Below are positions 34,525 to 44,129 of a stretch of DNA of 64,000 nucleotides, one piece after another. A model generated the notes under the pieces. The model was not told the DNA's origin. It searched no databases and worked only from the letters and a program-made list of their open reading frames with translations. Origin of the DNA: DMER64 sp964600385 (GTDB lineage: Bacteria > Bacteroidota > Bacteroidia > Bacteroidales > UBA932); NCBI GenBank assembly GCA_964600385.1, contig CAZRJC010000002.1:137141-201140 (forward strand). Reading direction: 5' to 3'. The translations under genes were made by a program, and so were the position numbers. Every line of letters starts with the position of its first letter. Position 1 is the first letter of the stretch.

Positions 34525-36362
34525 GGCATATGATGTTGTAAGAGATCCTGTTCCAAAACCCGCTCAAGCAGCCAGTTTCTGGAAGTACTTATACTGTCTG
34601 AAAGGTATTTTTCTACCATCAGCGAGGCAATAGGAGCCGCCTGAGTTGCTCCGAAACCACCTTGTTCCACATATACAGCCACGGCAATTTTTGGATTCTC
34701 CCGCGGAGCAAAACAAACAAAAACCGAATTATCACGTCCGTGTGGATTTTGCGCAGTACCGGTTTTCCCGCACAGCTCAATTTCCGGAATACGTGCAATC
34801 GTGGCGGTGCCGCCGGATCCCGGCGGGGCGTTGACAGCCTGATACATTCCCTCTACCATCACCGAAAAATACTCGGGATCAACCATTACATCGTGTCGTT
34901 CCACTTTTGGGACAAATGTGGAATCATCAACTACCTCTTTAATTACGTGAGGTGTAAAGAAATGTCCCCTGTTGGCCATAATGGCTGCCAGGTTAGCCAG
35001 TTGTAATGGTGTAGCTCCAATTTCCCCCTGTCCGATAGAAAGTGAAATGACCGTCAGTGATTTCCATCTGTTTTTGCCATGAACCCTGTCGTAGAGAGCG
35101 GCTGTGGGTATAGTTCCGGCTAGTTCTCCCGGCAGGTCTATTCCCAGACGCGTACCAAATCCGAAACTTTCCACATACCTTCTCCAGGAATTGAATGCTT
35201 CGCCTATGTTGGCGTAAGCCGGGTTATCAAGTATACTCCGGAAAACATTACAATAATAAGCATTACAGGACATCATTACAGACTGCTGTAAATTTAACGG
35301 AGACGGATGTGCGTGGCAGCCTACGGTAAGATTGCCTGCGTGATAGCCCATCTGGCAATTATATCTTGTCTGCGGAGTCAACACGCCTTCCTGCTGTCCT
35401 ATGAGTCCGTTAACCAGCTTGAATACCGATCCCGGAGGATAGGCAGACATGATGGCCCTGTTGAACATGGGTTTCAACGGATCTGCAATGACCTGCTTAT
35501 AGTAGGAACTGAAATTGCTGAGGTATTCGGCGGCAAGTCCGGTAGAAGTAATAAGAGTAAGCACTTCTCCCGTTGAGGGTTCAAGGGCGACAACACAACC
35601 TACCTTGTTTTGCATGAGCTGTTCTCCGAAAGCCTGAAGTTCTGCGTCAACGGTAGAGATCAGGTCTTTCCCGGGAATGGCCGTCTTATCGTGCTCACCA
35701 TTATCATAAGATGACTTGATGCGATTATGTACGTCGCGCAGGTAAATGGAATACCCTTTTTCTCCTTTGAGATAGGGTTCGTACATTTCCTCAATACCTG
35801 TTTTGCCAATAAAGTCCCCGGGTTTGTATCCCGGATTCTTTTCAAGAAATTTGGGATCTGCTTCTATGATATAGCCCAGCAGATTGCCACATAGTGGTGT
35901 CGGATAATTTCGTATGCTTTTACTCTGAACCGAGAATCCAGGAAACTTGTAGCTTTTTTCAAGAAATCTGGTATACTGTTCATTAGTAACTTGTCGAAGG
36001 AAGATTACACTTTGATACCCTATGCTGTTCCTCCGTTTATCGACATCGCTCAGCAGCGATGACATCTTATCCCTTGTGAGATCAAAAATAGCACAAAAAT
36101 CGGTGGTATCGAATGAAACCAGTTCCTTTGGCGTGATCATGATATCGTATGAGGTCTGATTGCCGACAATAATGCGGCCCTCCCTGTCCAGGACAAGCCC
36201 GCGTGCCGGATAAATGATCTCATAACGCAACACATTGTTAGATGCAGTGATTTTATATTCATCATTGACAATCTGAAGAAAGAACAGGCGACCTGTAAGA
36301 AGAAGCCCACATAGAACAAAACAGGCCAGGATTACGTGTTTTTGTCTTGTGCGTTGTTCCAT
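34521..36362 (-). CDS. mrdA: Penicillin-binding protein 2
   Basis: A 613-residue class B PBP, the transpeptidase partner of RodA in elongation. An N-terminal membrane anchor (about 8-27) precedes the dimerisation domain (YPARGLVLDREGRIIVGNQTSYDI). The transpeptidase has SxxK in AYPPGSVFKLVNGL, SxN in MSCNAYY and KTG in LCGKTGTAQNPHG. Length is normal. Part of the operon purH-mreB-mreC-mreD-mrdA-rodA with gaps or overlaps of a few bases. Confidence 0.96.
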   Translation of the reverse strand: MEQRTRQKHVILACFVLCGLLLTGRLFFLQIVNDEYKITASNNVLRYEIIYPARGLVLDREGRIIVGNQTSYDIMITPKELVSFDTTDFCAIFDLTRDKMSSLLSDVDKRRNSIGYQSVIFLRQVTNEQYTRFLEKSYKFPGFSVQSKSIRNYPTPLCGNLLGYIIEADPKFLEKNPGYKPGDFIGKTGIEEMYEPYLKGEKGYSIYLRDVHNRIKSSYDNGEHDKTAIPGKDLISTVDAELQAFGEQLMQNKVGCVVALEPSTGEVLTLITSTGLAAEYLSNFSSYYKQVIADPLKPMFNRAIMSAYPPGSVFKLVNGLIGQQEGVLTPQTRYNCQMGYHAGNLTVGCHAHPSPLNLQQSVMMSCNAYYCNVFRSILDNPAYANIGEAFNSWRRYVESFGFGTRLGIDLPGELAGTIPTAALYDRVHGKNRWKSLTVISLSIGQGEIGATPLQLANLAAIMANRGHFFTPHVIKEVVDDSTFVPKVERHDVMVDPEYFSVMVEGMYQAVNAPPGSGGTATIARIPEIELCGKTGTAQNPHGRDNSVFVCFAPRENPKIAVAVYVEQGGFGATQAAPIASLMVEKYLSDSISTSRNWLLERVLEQDLLQHHMP

Positions 36363-36365
36363 TGG

Positions 36366-36878
36366 TTACCTCCTTCCGGCATAAAATACTCTCTCAAACA
36401 ACATGATCAGAAAAACATTCAGCAATGTGCTTCCTGCAATTCGTAAAAGAAGCTGCCAGAAATGAAAAAAGCTGAAACTTTCCAGAGAGAAATAGACAAT
36501 GTGATGCACCAGCACACTCAATAAAACAAATATGAAATACCGTCCAAAGCCAAACATGTCATAACCCGGGACTGAAAGGTTATCCAGGTCGCCTTTCACA
36601 GACACGAGTCTTAGCAGTCCGTATCGCAACAGGGCCAGGACGAGCAAAGCTGAGGTGTGTAAACCAAGGATTCCGCCCCCAAAGACATCGAGACACAAAC
36701 CAAAGGCAAAAGCCCAAAGAAGAAGCCAAACAGAGGAATAGAGACACGGAAGAAGTAGCAGGAACAGGATATATGGCATCGGCAATAAGTAGGTTCCCAA
36801 ATTGAGGGAATTGAAGAATACCAGTTGCACGGCCAGGAAGAGCAGAAACCGTAAAAAATATTTTAACGTGTCGTTCAT
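36366..36878 (-). CDS. mreD: Rod-shape-determining membrane protein MreD
   Basis: A 170-residue, five-to-six-helix membrane protein of the elongasome, located by position and composition: it lies between mreC and mrdA, overlapping mreC by ATGA, and is nearly all hydrophobic helices (FLRFLLFLAVQLVFFNSLNLG, LLLPCLYSSVWLLLWAFAFGLCLDVFGGGILGLH). MreD is poorly conserved, so context carries much of the call. Confidence 0.88.
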   Translation of the reverse strand: MNDTLKYFLRFLLFLAVQLVFFNSLNLGTYLLPMPYILFLLLLPCLYSSVWLLLWAFAFGLCLDVFGGGILGLHTSALLVLALLRYGLLRLVSVKGDLDNLSVPGYDMFGFGRYFIFVLLSVLVHHIVYFSLESFSFFHFWQLLLRIAGSTLLNVFLIMLFERVFYAGRR

Positions 36879-37684
36879 AGCTCTTTGATCTCTTGTGCAC
36901 CAGAGTGCGTTACCACATTGACATAACGGAGCGACTTAAAGTCGAGTAACAGATCTACTTCCAGATCCAGGAATGTCCCTTTCTTAGTGCTGAAAGAACT
37001 AACGGTTCCAATTGGAATCCTGGGCGGGAAAAGAACAGAAAAGTCACTGCTTATTACTGTGTCACCAATGGCTACGGGAATATGTCGCGGTATCTCTGAA
37101 AGCCGGACCTTGCTATAATCCGAACCGTCCCAGCGAAGTGTCCCAAACACCTGGCTTCCGGACAGTAATGCAGTAAATCGCTGTTCTGTGTTCAGCAGCG
37201 AAATAACCACAGCGTAGTGCTCGGTTACATTCGATACGATCCCTACGATTCCTGTATTACTGATCACGCCCAGATCTGGTGTTACGCCGTCTGCCAGACC
37301 CTTGTCAATCACCAGAAAATTCTGCTGGCGGGCAATCGAATTGTTTAATACAACAGCCGGAATAAATGAAAATGAATCACATACCGCCGGCAGGATACTG
37401 TCTTTTGCCTTCCATTCGTCCTGTAACTGGTAAAGCTTATTCAGTTCGTTCAATAAACGGGTATTCTCGGCATTCAGCGCTTCGTTCGTTTTTTTAAGAC
37501 TCAGAAAAGAGTGCCAGTCCGAACGTTTTTCCCAAAAAAACAACTGACTGTTACGCACGATCCGCATCATGGCATTCTGTTGGAAATGACTGTTATTGAT
37601 CAACAGCACAAGTGCACCTGCCTGCAGTACGAGATATAGCAGAAACACCAACAGTTTGCGAAGGAACGGAGAAATGCCGAACAT
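36875..37684 (-). CDS. mreC: Rod-shape-determining protein MreC
   Basis: A 269-residue inner-membrane/periplasmic scaffold. A single N-terminal membrane segment (about 9-30), a short coiled coil (SLKKTNEALNAENTRLLNELNKLYQL) and the two-barrel MreC domain (VVLNNSIARQQNFLVIDKGLADGVTPDLGVISNTGIVGIVSNV, then TVSSFSTKKGTFLDLEVDLLLDFKSLRYVNVV) match the family. Transcribed from mreB side with a 15-nt gap after mreB. Confidence 0.95.
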   Translation of the reverse strand: MFGISPFLRKLLVFLLYLVLQAGALVLLINNSHFQQNAMMRIVRNSQLFFWEKRSDWHSFLSLKKTNEALNAENTRLLNELNKLYQLQDEWKAKDSILPAVCDSFSFIPAVVLNNSIARQQNFLVIDKGLADGVTPDLGVISNTGIVGIVSNVTEHYAVVISLLNTEQRFTALLSGSQVFGTLRWDGSDYSKVRLSEIPRHIPVAIGDTVISSDFSVLFPPRIPIGTVSSFSTKKGTFLDLEVDLLLDFKSLRYVNVVTHSGAQEIKEL

Positions 37685-37699
37685 ATCTGTCGCCCCTTT

Positions 37700-38719
37700 T
37701 TATCTAAGCAGGAAAGGAAATTTGCCGATGTTCTTTAATGCTATCCCGGTTCCGCGTGCTACCGAATGGAGAGGTCCTTCCGAAATATGGAAAGGTATGT
37801 TGATCTTATCCTGTAGCCTTTTATCCACTCCGCGCAATAAAGCGCCTCCTCCGGTCAGGAATATGCCCCGCTGGACAATGTCTGAGTACAACTCGGGCGG
37901 TGTCTGCTCAAGTACAGACAACACGGCTGTTTCTATCTTAACGAGCGATTTGTCCAGGCAATGGGCGATTTCCTGTGAGGTAACGGCTACTTCCACAGGG
38001 AGGGCTGTCATCAGGTTAGGGCCGCGAACCAGCATTGGTTCGGGCGGACTATCGAGTTCGGAAAGAGCAGATCCCACGCAGATCTTAATATCTTCTGCAG
38101 TGCGCTCCCCAATCTTGATATTATGTTGATGGCGCATATATTGTTGTATCTCTGCGGTAAAGACATCTCCGGCCACCCGTATGCTCTGATTGCATACAAT
38201 CCCTCCGAGGGCAATTACTGCAATCTCGGTTGTACCGCCGCCAATATCTACCACCATATTTCCCTCGGGTGCCGTAACATCTATCCCAATCCCCAGGGCG
38301 GCTGCCATGGGTTCGTAAATCAGATATACATCCCGGCCGCCTGCATGTTCGGAGGAGTCACGTACGGCACGGATTTCCACCTCGGTACTTCCGGAAGGAA
38401 TGCATACTACCATACGCAGGCTGGGAATGAGGAATTTGTTCTGTGGATTAATCATCTTGATCATCCCCCGAACCATTTGCTCACATGCATTAAAGTCTGC
38501 AATAACTCCGTCCCGCAGCGGTCTTATGGTTTTAATGTTTTCGTGGGTCTTTCCCTGCATCATGCGTGCGGTTTTCCCAATGGCAAGCGGTTTCCCGGTA
38601 TTAAGATCTATGGCCACAATAGAGGGCTCATCCACAACAATCTTATCGTTGTGGATTATGATAGTATTGGCCGTCCCGAGGTCAATAGCGATTTTTTGTG
38701 TTAGGAATGAAAAAGCCAT
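37700..38719 (-). CDS. mreB: Rod-shape-determining actin homologue MreB
   Basis: A 339-residue cytoskeletal ATPase that guides the elongation machinery. Actin-fold motifs: IDLGTANTIIIHNDKIVVDEPS (phosphate 1), VVDIGGGTTEIAVIALGGIV (phosphate 2) and LTGGGALLRGVDKRL (adenosine), with the MreB-typical MLGRT-like GKTARMMQGKTHENIKTIRPLRDGVIADF. Length is normal. First of the mre genes, 7 nt after purH. Confidence 0.97.
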   Translation of the reverse strand: MAFSFLTQKIAIDLGTANTIIIHNDKIVVDEPSIVAIDLNTGKPLAIGKTARMMQGKTHENIKTIRPLRDGVIADFNACEQMVRGMIKMINPQNKFLIPSLRMVVCIPSGSTEVEIRAVRDSSEHAGGRDVYLIYEPMAAALGIGIDVTAPEGNMVVDIGGGTTEIAVIALGGIVCNQSIRVAGDVFTAEIQQYMRHQHNIKIGERTAEDIKICVGSALSELDSPPEPMLVRGPNLMTALPVEVAVTSQEIAHCLDKSLVKIETAVLSVLEQTPPELYSDIVQRGIFLTGGGALLRGVDKRLQDKINIPFHISEGPLHSVARGTGIALKNIGKFPFLLR

Positions 38720-38726
38720 AAGCGGT

Positions 38727-40268
38727 TTAGTGTTTGAAATGGCGAATGCCTGTGCAGATCATTGCCATATTATGCGAGTTACAATAATCAATACTTTTTT
38801 GGTCGTTGATGGAGCCGCCCGGGTGAATCACAGCCGTAATGCCGGCCTTGTCTGCTATTTCCACACAGTCGGGGAAAGGGAAAAATGCATCTGATGCCAT
38901 AACGGCATTTTGCAGGGATAACCCGAACGTACCTGCTTTTTCTATCGCGTGCTTAAGGGCATCGACCCGAGAGGTCTGACCCATACCGCTGGCCAGAAGC
39001 ATCTGGTCTTTAACAAGTACAATAGCATTCGATTTGGTGTGTTTAACCAGTTTGTTGGCAAAGACGAGATCGGCAAGCTGATTCTTTTCGGGAGTTTTTT
39101 TGCTTACTTGTGTGAAAGACGACAGGTTTTCCACTGCGGTGTCACGATCCTGTACCACCACGCCGTTCATCAGGGAGCGAAACTCCTGTGCCGGAAGTGA
39201 GGCCTCTTTGTCGTACTGCAGAATAATCCTGTTTTTCTTGCTTTTCAGAAGTTCAAGAGCTTCGGGGCAATATGAAGGGGCAATAATTACTTCGAAAAAC
39301 AGCTTGTTGATTTCTTCGGCTGTTTCAGTTTGAATCTCCCGGTTAACAATAATTATTCCTCCAAAGGCACTGAGAGGGTCTGCCTGCAGCGCGCATTGCC
39401 AGGCTTGTGTAAGGTCTTCCCGTGAAGCACAACCACATGCGTTGTTGTGCTTGATAATTGCAACCGTCGGGTCGGTAAAATCATGGATCAGTTTGATAGC
39501 CGATTCAATATCCAGCAGGTTGTTGTACGAGATTTCCTTTCCGTGCAATTGTCTGGGAAGAGAATTCTGTTCCCCGAAATACATGGCATGCTGATGAGGA
39601 TTCTCACCGTAACGGAGCCTTAGCGGAGATTCCAGCAGACTTGCTTTAAATACGGGCAGGTTTGCTTCCTGGTTAAAATAGTTGAAAATGGCCGTGTCGT
39701 AATGGGAGCTTATCTTGAAAGCCTCGGCTGCAAAATATTTGCGGTCACTCAGGGTGGTATGGCCGCCCTGTTCCTGGAGCAGTGATAATACTTCCGGATA
39801 AAGTGTGCGGCAGGGGACAATCAGAACGTCTTTGAAATTTTTAGCAGCTGCCCTGATTAAAGAAATGCCGCCTATGTCGATTTTCTCTATGATCTCTGCC
39901 TGGGGAGCCATGGAGGCTACGGTATCCTCAAAAGGATACAGGTCTACGATGACCATATCTATGGGTTCAATATCCCACTGTTCCAGTTCCTTTTGGTCCG
40001 AGGGCACTTCACGACGGGCGAGTATGCCTCCGAATACTTTGGGATGGAGGGTTTTGACGCGTCCCCCCAATATGGACGGGTAACCTGTCAGGTCTTCTAC
40101 TGAGAATGCCTCCACACCCAGTTCCCGGATGTAAGAGAGACTGCCTCCGGTAGAAAGGATGCGAACCCCCAGTTGTGATAGTTCGGCAACAATTGGAGCC
40201 AGGCCTTCTTTGTGGTAAACGGAAATAAGAGCCTGTCGGATACGGATGTTTCTGAGATTGTTTGTCAT
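38727..40268 (-). CDS. purH: Bifunctional AICAR formyltransferase/IMP cyclohydrolase
   Basis: A 513-residue enzyme for the last two steps of IMP synthesis. The N-terminal cyclohydrolase (ALISVYHKEGLAPIVAEL, LSTGGSLSYIRELG, GGRVKTLHPKVFGGILARR) is followed by the formyltransferase (LRYGENPHQHAMYF, IIKHNNACGCASREDLTQAW, the catalytic Lys-His in VKHTKSNAIVLV, SDAFFPFPDCVE). In Bacteroidota purH regularly heads the mre operon. Its start overlaps the Lrp-type regulator's stop by ATGA. Confidence 0.97.
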   Translation of the reverse strand: MTNNLRNIRIRQALISVYHKEGLAPIVAELSQLGVRILSTGGSLSYIRELGVEAFSVEDLTGYPSILGGRVKTLHPKVFGGILARREVPSDQKELEQWDIEPIDMVIVDLYPFEDTVASMAPQAEIIEKIDIGGISLIRAAAKNFKDVLIVPCRTLYPEVLSLLQEQGGHTTLSDRKYFAAEAFKISSHYDTAIFNYFNQEANLPVFKASLLESPLRLRYGENPHQHAMYFGEQNSLPRQLHGKEISYNNLLDIESAIKLIHDFTDPTVAIIKHNNACGCASREDLTQAWQCALQADPLSAFGGIIIVNREIQTETAEEINKLFFEVIIAPSYCPEALELLKSKKNRIILQYDKEASLPAQEFRSLMNGVVVQDRDTAVENLSSFTQVSKKTPEKNQLADLVFANKLVKHTKSNAIVLVKDQMLLASGMGQTSRVDALKHAIEKAGTFGLSLQNAVMASDAFFPFPDCVEIADKAGITAVIHPGGSINDQKSIDYCNSHNMAMICTGIRHFKH

Positions 40269-40729
40269 TGCTTAACCCACACCTGGCGTTCAATAGCCTG
40301 ATCTAATGATATTAATGTTTCTGTCTGGATGACCGATGGAATATTACGGATAATGTCTATAAGTACTTCCATAAGATGATCGTGATCTCTGCAATAAAGT
40401 TTGAGCCATAAGGCGTATTTGCCTGTTACAAAATGGCATTCAACTACTTCAGATATACTTTTTAATGCTTCAATAACTGTGGGATACTGGTTGGCCTGCG
40501 ATAGTTGCATCCCAACGAAAGCGCAAACATTCAGACCCAGGGTCTGAGGTTTAACGAGTAAACGGGAGCCTGTAATAATTCCAAGGCTTTCCATTTTTTT
40601 AACACGTTGATGTATTGCAGCTCCGGAAACTCCGCATTCCCGCGCGATTTCAAGGAAAGGCATACGCGCGTTTTTAACCAGAAAGGCTAATATTTTCTGG
40701 TCGGTGGCATCAATTTGATACTTTGACAT
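40265..40729 (-). CDS. Lrp/AsnC-family transcriptional regulator
   Basis: A 154-residue one-domain-plus-RAM regulator. The N-terminal helix-turn-helix is clear (DATDQKILAFLVKNARMPFLEIARECGVSGAAIHQRVKKMESLGII), and the RAM domain that senses amino acids follows (CHFVTGKYALWLKLYCRDHDHLMEVL). It overlaps purH and so is transcribed into the rod-shape operon. A near-consensus -7 box (minus-strand TAACTTTA, 40751-40758) sits about 21 nt upstream, within the end of the neighbouring gene. Its ligand and targets are not evident. Confidence 0.92.
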   Translation of the reverse strand: MSKYQIDATDQKILAFLVKNARMPFLEIARECGVSGAAIHQRVKKMESLGIITGSRLLVKPQTLGLNVCAFVGMQLSQANQYPTVIEALKSISEVVECHFVTGKYALWLKLYCRDHDHLMEVLIDIIRNIPSVIQTETLISLDQAIERQVWVKQ

Positions 40730-40755
40730 AATAAGTGTTCGTTTGGCCTGTAAAG

Positions 40756-41751
40756 TTATGAAAAATTATTAGACTTCTGATAGAAAAACAACCATTTCAT
40801 GGGGATTTCTCCACGGCAGGCAATCATGTAATCGTCTATAGAACAAGAAATAAGCAGTGGTGATGAAAGTTCCTTTAAATTTGGAACCTCAATCCACCAT
40901 CTTCCGCTTTGTTTGGACTGAAGAAAAACCATCTCCTGTCCTCCGTCTCCCAGTTGAACCACCTTCCTCTGGAAACGTGAAGGATCTTCCTGGGGATACT
41001 CAGGAACAGAAACAGCGAGCCCTTCTGTAATATGCCAGATAACCTGGGCCACCAGCTTGGCTATCAGAGAATTATTTTGAGCTAATGAGGGATATCCATA
41101 AATAAAGGAAAGACGAAACCGGGTAGAGAGTCCGATATACCGGCCCAATGTGCAGATTTCTTCTGCGTACAGGCCGTTGGGCGATACACTTAATCCGTCA
41201 GGGGCATCTGAATGGCGGACTGCCTTCAGGTCTACAAAATGAACAGAAGCATCACGCAATAATGGTTCCGCGGAGCGGGGATTATTTCTGAATTCTCCCA
41301 GCCGAAGCGATTCAAAAAAACGTGCCCCGATGGTTTCCAGCGTGGCTTTGTCTGTCAGGTAATTTTGAAAGCCGAGCCATGCAAAGTGCTGCAGAGTCTT
41401 TGAACCGGTGAAATGGGAAACAAAACCGTCTTCTCCTGAGCCTTGTGAAATAAGACTCGTGTTGCCGTTGCCGAATTCAAAAAAACCTTCCGGGGGAGGA
41501 CAATCCTCTCCGCCCAGAATAATGCAGGGAATCTGCATTTTGTGAGCATCGGAAATAATGGATAACAGTTTGTTTTGTACAGGATCTTCCACGTAAAAGA
41601 TCCTTTTTTGGTCCTGAGCGAAAAGCTGCCCAAGCTCATGCATAACCCCGGGTTGAGGTCCCCGCACAACCAAAATGGCCGTACATTCGGGCATATCCGT
41701 TGTAATAGCCTCGGCATGAAGCGTTTCCAGTGGGAAATGATTATCAGTCAT
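40756..41751 (-). CDS. Arginase/formimidoylglutamase-like protein with altered metal motifs
   Basis: A 331-residue protein whose C-terminal half follows the ureohydrolase layout: VHFVDLKAVRHSDAPDG and NGLYAEEICTLGRYIGLS correspond to the SxDxDxxDP and GG(L/I) blocks of arginases. The metal ligands are not conserved: the usual GGxHD-like motif reads GGEDCPPP, DxHxD is not visible, and the DxD position is DLK. In Bacteroidota the annotated formimidoylglutamases are, as I recall, similarly divergent. Catalytic activity is doubtful. ATG 41751 overlaps the topA stop by 8 nt and gives MTDNHFPLETLH. Confidence 0.65.
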   Translation of the reverse strand: MTDNHFPLETLHAEAITTDMPECTAILVVRGPQPGVMHELGQLFAQDQKRIFYVEDPVQNKLLSIISDAHKMQIPCIILGGEDCPPPEGFFEFGNGNTSLISQGSGEDGFVSHFTGSKTLQHFAWLGFQNYLTDKATLETIGARFFESLRLGEFRNNPRSAEPLLRDASVHFVDLKAVRHSDAPDGLSVSPNGLYAEEICTLGRYIGLSTRFRLSFIYGYPSLAQNNSLIAKLVAQVIWHITEGLAVSVPEYPQEDPSRFQRKVVQLGDGGQEMVFLQSKQSGRWWIEVPNLKELSSPLLISCSIDDYMIACRGEIPMKWLFFYQKSNNFS

Positions 41752-44035
41752 GTTTATCAATAATCTTCCTGCAGTCTTCCAGCGTCAGATCCTCGGGTTT
41801 CATTCCCTTGGGGATTCTGTAATTTTTCTTGTTATGGCTGATATACGGGCCGAAACGTCCTTTAAGTACGAAAATATTGTCATCGGGGAAAGCCAGGATG
41901 TGTTTCTGGGATTCCTTGACCTGGGCGTTTTCAATCAGCTCGGCAATTCGTTCCGGGGCTACTGTGTAGGGATCGTCTTCCTTGCCCAAAGATACGAATT
42001 TCCCGTTCCACTTAATAAAAGGTCCAAAACGACCTATGGAAACCATCACGGGGAGGTCTTTGTATTGTCCGGCATCCCGGGGAAGTTCAAACAGTTTGAG
42101 AGCTTCTTCCAGGGTAATGGAAGCAAGCAGTTGTCCCTTACGCAAACTGGCAAAACGTTTTTCGGGATCGTCGTTGTCCCCGATCTGTGCCATGGGACCA
42201 AAACGTCCCAGGCGTACATGAATGGGTTTACCTGTGGCAGGGTCATTGCCCAGGGTACGTTCTCCGTTATTGGGGCGGGATGTTTCCAATGCTTTGTCAA
42301 GTGTCTGCCGGAACGGTTTATAAAAATTATCGAGCATGGTATTCCAGACCAGGGTTCCTGAAGCTATTTTGTCGAAATCTTCTTCAATCCTGGCTGTGAA
42401 TCCGTAATCCACTATTGAGGCGAACTGGGCAGAAAGAAAATCATTGACCAGGATACCTATGTCTGTGGGTGTCAATTTGCCACGTTCTTCTCCGTAATTC
42501 TCCGACAGTTCTTTTTCGGTGACCTTGTTGCCCGACAGCACCAGTTGTATATAGGTGCGCTTAATGGCTTGTTTGTCGGTTTTTTCCACATACTGACGCT
42601 TGAGTATGGTGGAAATGGTGGGCGCGTAAGTAGACGGACGGCCAATGCCCAGTTCTTCCAGTTTCTTAACCAGACTGGCTTCGGTATACCTGGGCTGATG
42701 CTGCGAGTAGCGTTGGGTGGCTTTTATCATGCCGGAATCCAGAGGATCATTGACCTGCAGCCGGGGAATTGCACCTTCCTTAATGTTTTCATTGTTTTTT
42801 TCCGGCTCATCGTCGGTAGATTCCATATAGACTTTCAGGAATCCGTCAAATGTTATTACCTCTCCGTTAGCAATAAAACGGTGAGAGGAACTGCTGACGG
42901 CAATCTGTACCTGGGTTTTATCAACCTGAGCGTCGGCCATTTGTGAGGCAACTGTACGTTTCCAGATCAGATCATAGAGTTTACGTTCGGGTACTGTTCC
43001 TTCAATGGAAGTATTTTCAATATAAGTAGGGCGTATTGCTTCGTGTGCCTCTTGCGCGCCCTTGCTTTTTGTTGCATATTGTCTTGTTTTACAATAATCG
43101 GCTCCAAAAGTGTCTTTAATAACTTTTTTGGCTGTCCCCAGAGCGAGTTTGGAGAGTTGCACAGAGTCGGTACGCATATAGGTAATGAGCCCCGATTCAT
43201 ATAGCCGTTGTGCTATGGTCATGGTTTGCCCCACAGAAAAACCAAGTTTCCGGGACGCTTCCTGCTGCAGAGTGGAAGTGGTAAAAGGAGGAGCCGGACT
43301 TTTGTGTCCTGTCTTGAATTCTACCCCGGCCACTGAATACCTTGCCCCGATACAATCGTTTAAGAAAGCAGCGGCCTCACGGGACGCTGAAAAGCGGGTA
43401 TCAAGCTCGGCTTTGAAAACTTCTTTTTCACGCGAAGCGGGATGGAAGAGACCTTCTACTTTATAATAACTGGAAGATTTGAAGGCCATTATTTCCCTTT
43501 CTCTCTCTACAACCAGACGCAGAGCTACGGATTGTACCCGGCCGGCAGAAAGTTTTGGTTTTACTTTTCTCCAAAGGATGGGAGATACTTCGTAGCCGAC
43601 TATGCGGTCCAGTACGCGGCGTGCCTGTTGTGCCATAACCAGGTCCATGTTAATCTCTCTGGGATTCTCAATGGCACCGAGGACTGCGTCTTTTGTTATT
43701 TCATGGAAAGCAATTCGTTTAGTTTTTTCGTCGGGTATGTTAAGCGTTTCTTTCAAATGCCATGCAATAGCTTCTCCTTCACGGTCGTCATCGGAAGCCA
43801 GCCACACCATGGAGGCTTCTTTTGCCGATTTAGTCAGCTCTCTGACAAGTTCTTTCTTATCCGGTTCTACGATATACTCCGGAGTGAAGCCTTTTTCATG
43901 GTCTATACCCAGTTTCTTTTTGGACAGATCCCGGATATGACCAAAGCAGGATTTAACCACGAAGCCTTCTCCAAGAACCTTTCCAATCGTTTTTGCTTTT
44001 GCGGGAGACTCGACAATAACTAAATTCTTATCCAT
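41744..44035 (-). CDS. topA: DNA topoisomerase I
   Basis: A 763-residue type IA topoisomerase that relaxes negative supercoils. The Toprim domain starts at once (NLVIVESPAKAKTIGK, LASDDDREGEAIAWHL), the active-site tyrosine is in YESGLITYMRTDSVQLS, and the SAGRVQSVALRLVVERE motif is present. The C-terminus has four or so GRFGP-type repeats (VRLGRFGPMAQIG, VSIGRFGPFIKW, FVLKGRFGPYISH) in place of cysteine zinc fingers, as in other Bacteroidota. The family start is MDKNLVIVESP at 44035; an open extension of 86 codons upstream crosses the promoter of mrcA and is rejected. Confidence 0.95.
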   Translation of the reverse strand: MDKNLVIVESPAKAKTIGKVLGEGFVVKSCFGHIRDLSKKKLGIDHEKGFTPEYIVEPDKKELVRELTKSAKEASMVWLASDDDREGEAIAWHLKETLNIPDEKTKRIAFHEITKDAVLGAIENPREINMDLVMAQQARRVLDRIVGYEVSPILWRKVKPKLSAGRVQSVALRLVVEREREIMAFKSSSYYKVEGLFHPASREKEVFKAELDTRFSASREAAAFLNDCIGARYSVAGVEFKTGHKSPAPPFTTSTLQQEASRKLGFSVGQTMTIAQRLYESGLITYMRTDSVQLSKLALGTAKKVIKDTFGADYCKTRQYATKSKGAQEAHEAIRPTYIENTSIEGTVPERKLYDLIWKRTVASQMADAQVDKTQVQIAVSSSSHRFIANGEVITFDGFLKVYMESTDDEPEKNNENIKEGAIPRLQVNDPLDSGMIKATQRYSQHQPRYTEASLVKKLEELGIGRPSTYAPTISTILKRQYVEKTDKQAIKRTYIQLVLSGNKVTEKELSENYGEERGKLTPTDIGILVNDFLSAQFASIVDYGFTARIEEDFDKIASGTLVWNTMLDNFYKPFRQTLDKALETSRPNNGERTLGNDPATGKPIHVRLGRFGPMAQIGDNDDPEKRFASLRKGQLLASITLEEALKLFELPRDAGQYKDLPVMVSIGRFGPFIKWNGKFVSLGKEDDPYTVAPERIAELIENAQVKESQKHILAFPDDNIFVLKGRFGPYISHNKKNYRIPKGMKPEDLTLEDCRKIIDKHD

Positions 44036-44101
44036 ACGTATTCTTTTTCCACACGTTACAAAGTAAGACATAAAGTAATGTATATTCCAAATATTTATAG
44101 T

Positions 44102-44109
44102 TAATTTTG
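44102..44109 (+). promoter_or_regulatory. -7 box for mrcA-ddl-prmC
   Basis: TAATTTTG, a consensus TAnnTTTG, ends 20 nt before the mrcA ATG. No clear -33 TTTG was recognised in the AT-rich upstream sequence. Confidence 0.5.
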
Positions 44110-44129
44110 CACGGCAATAAGAATTTCTC

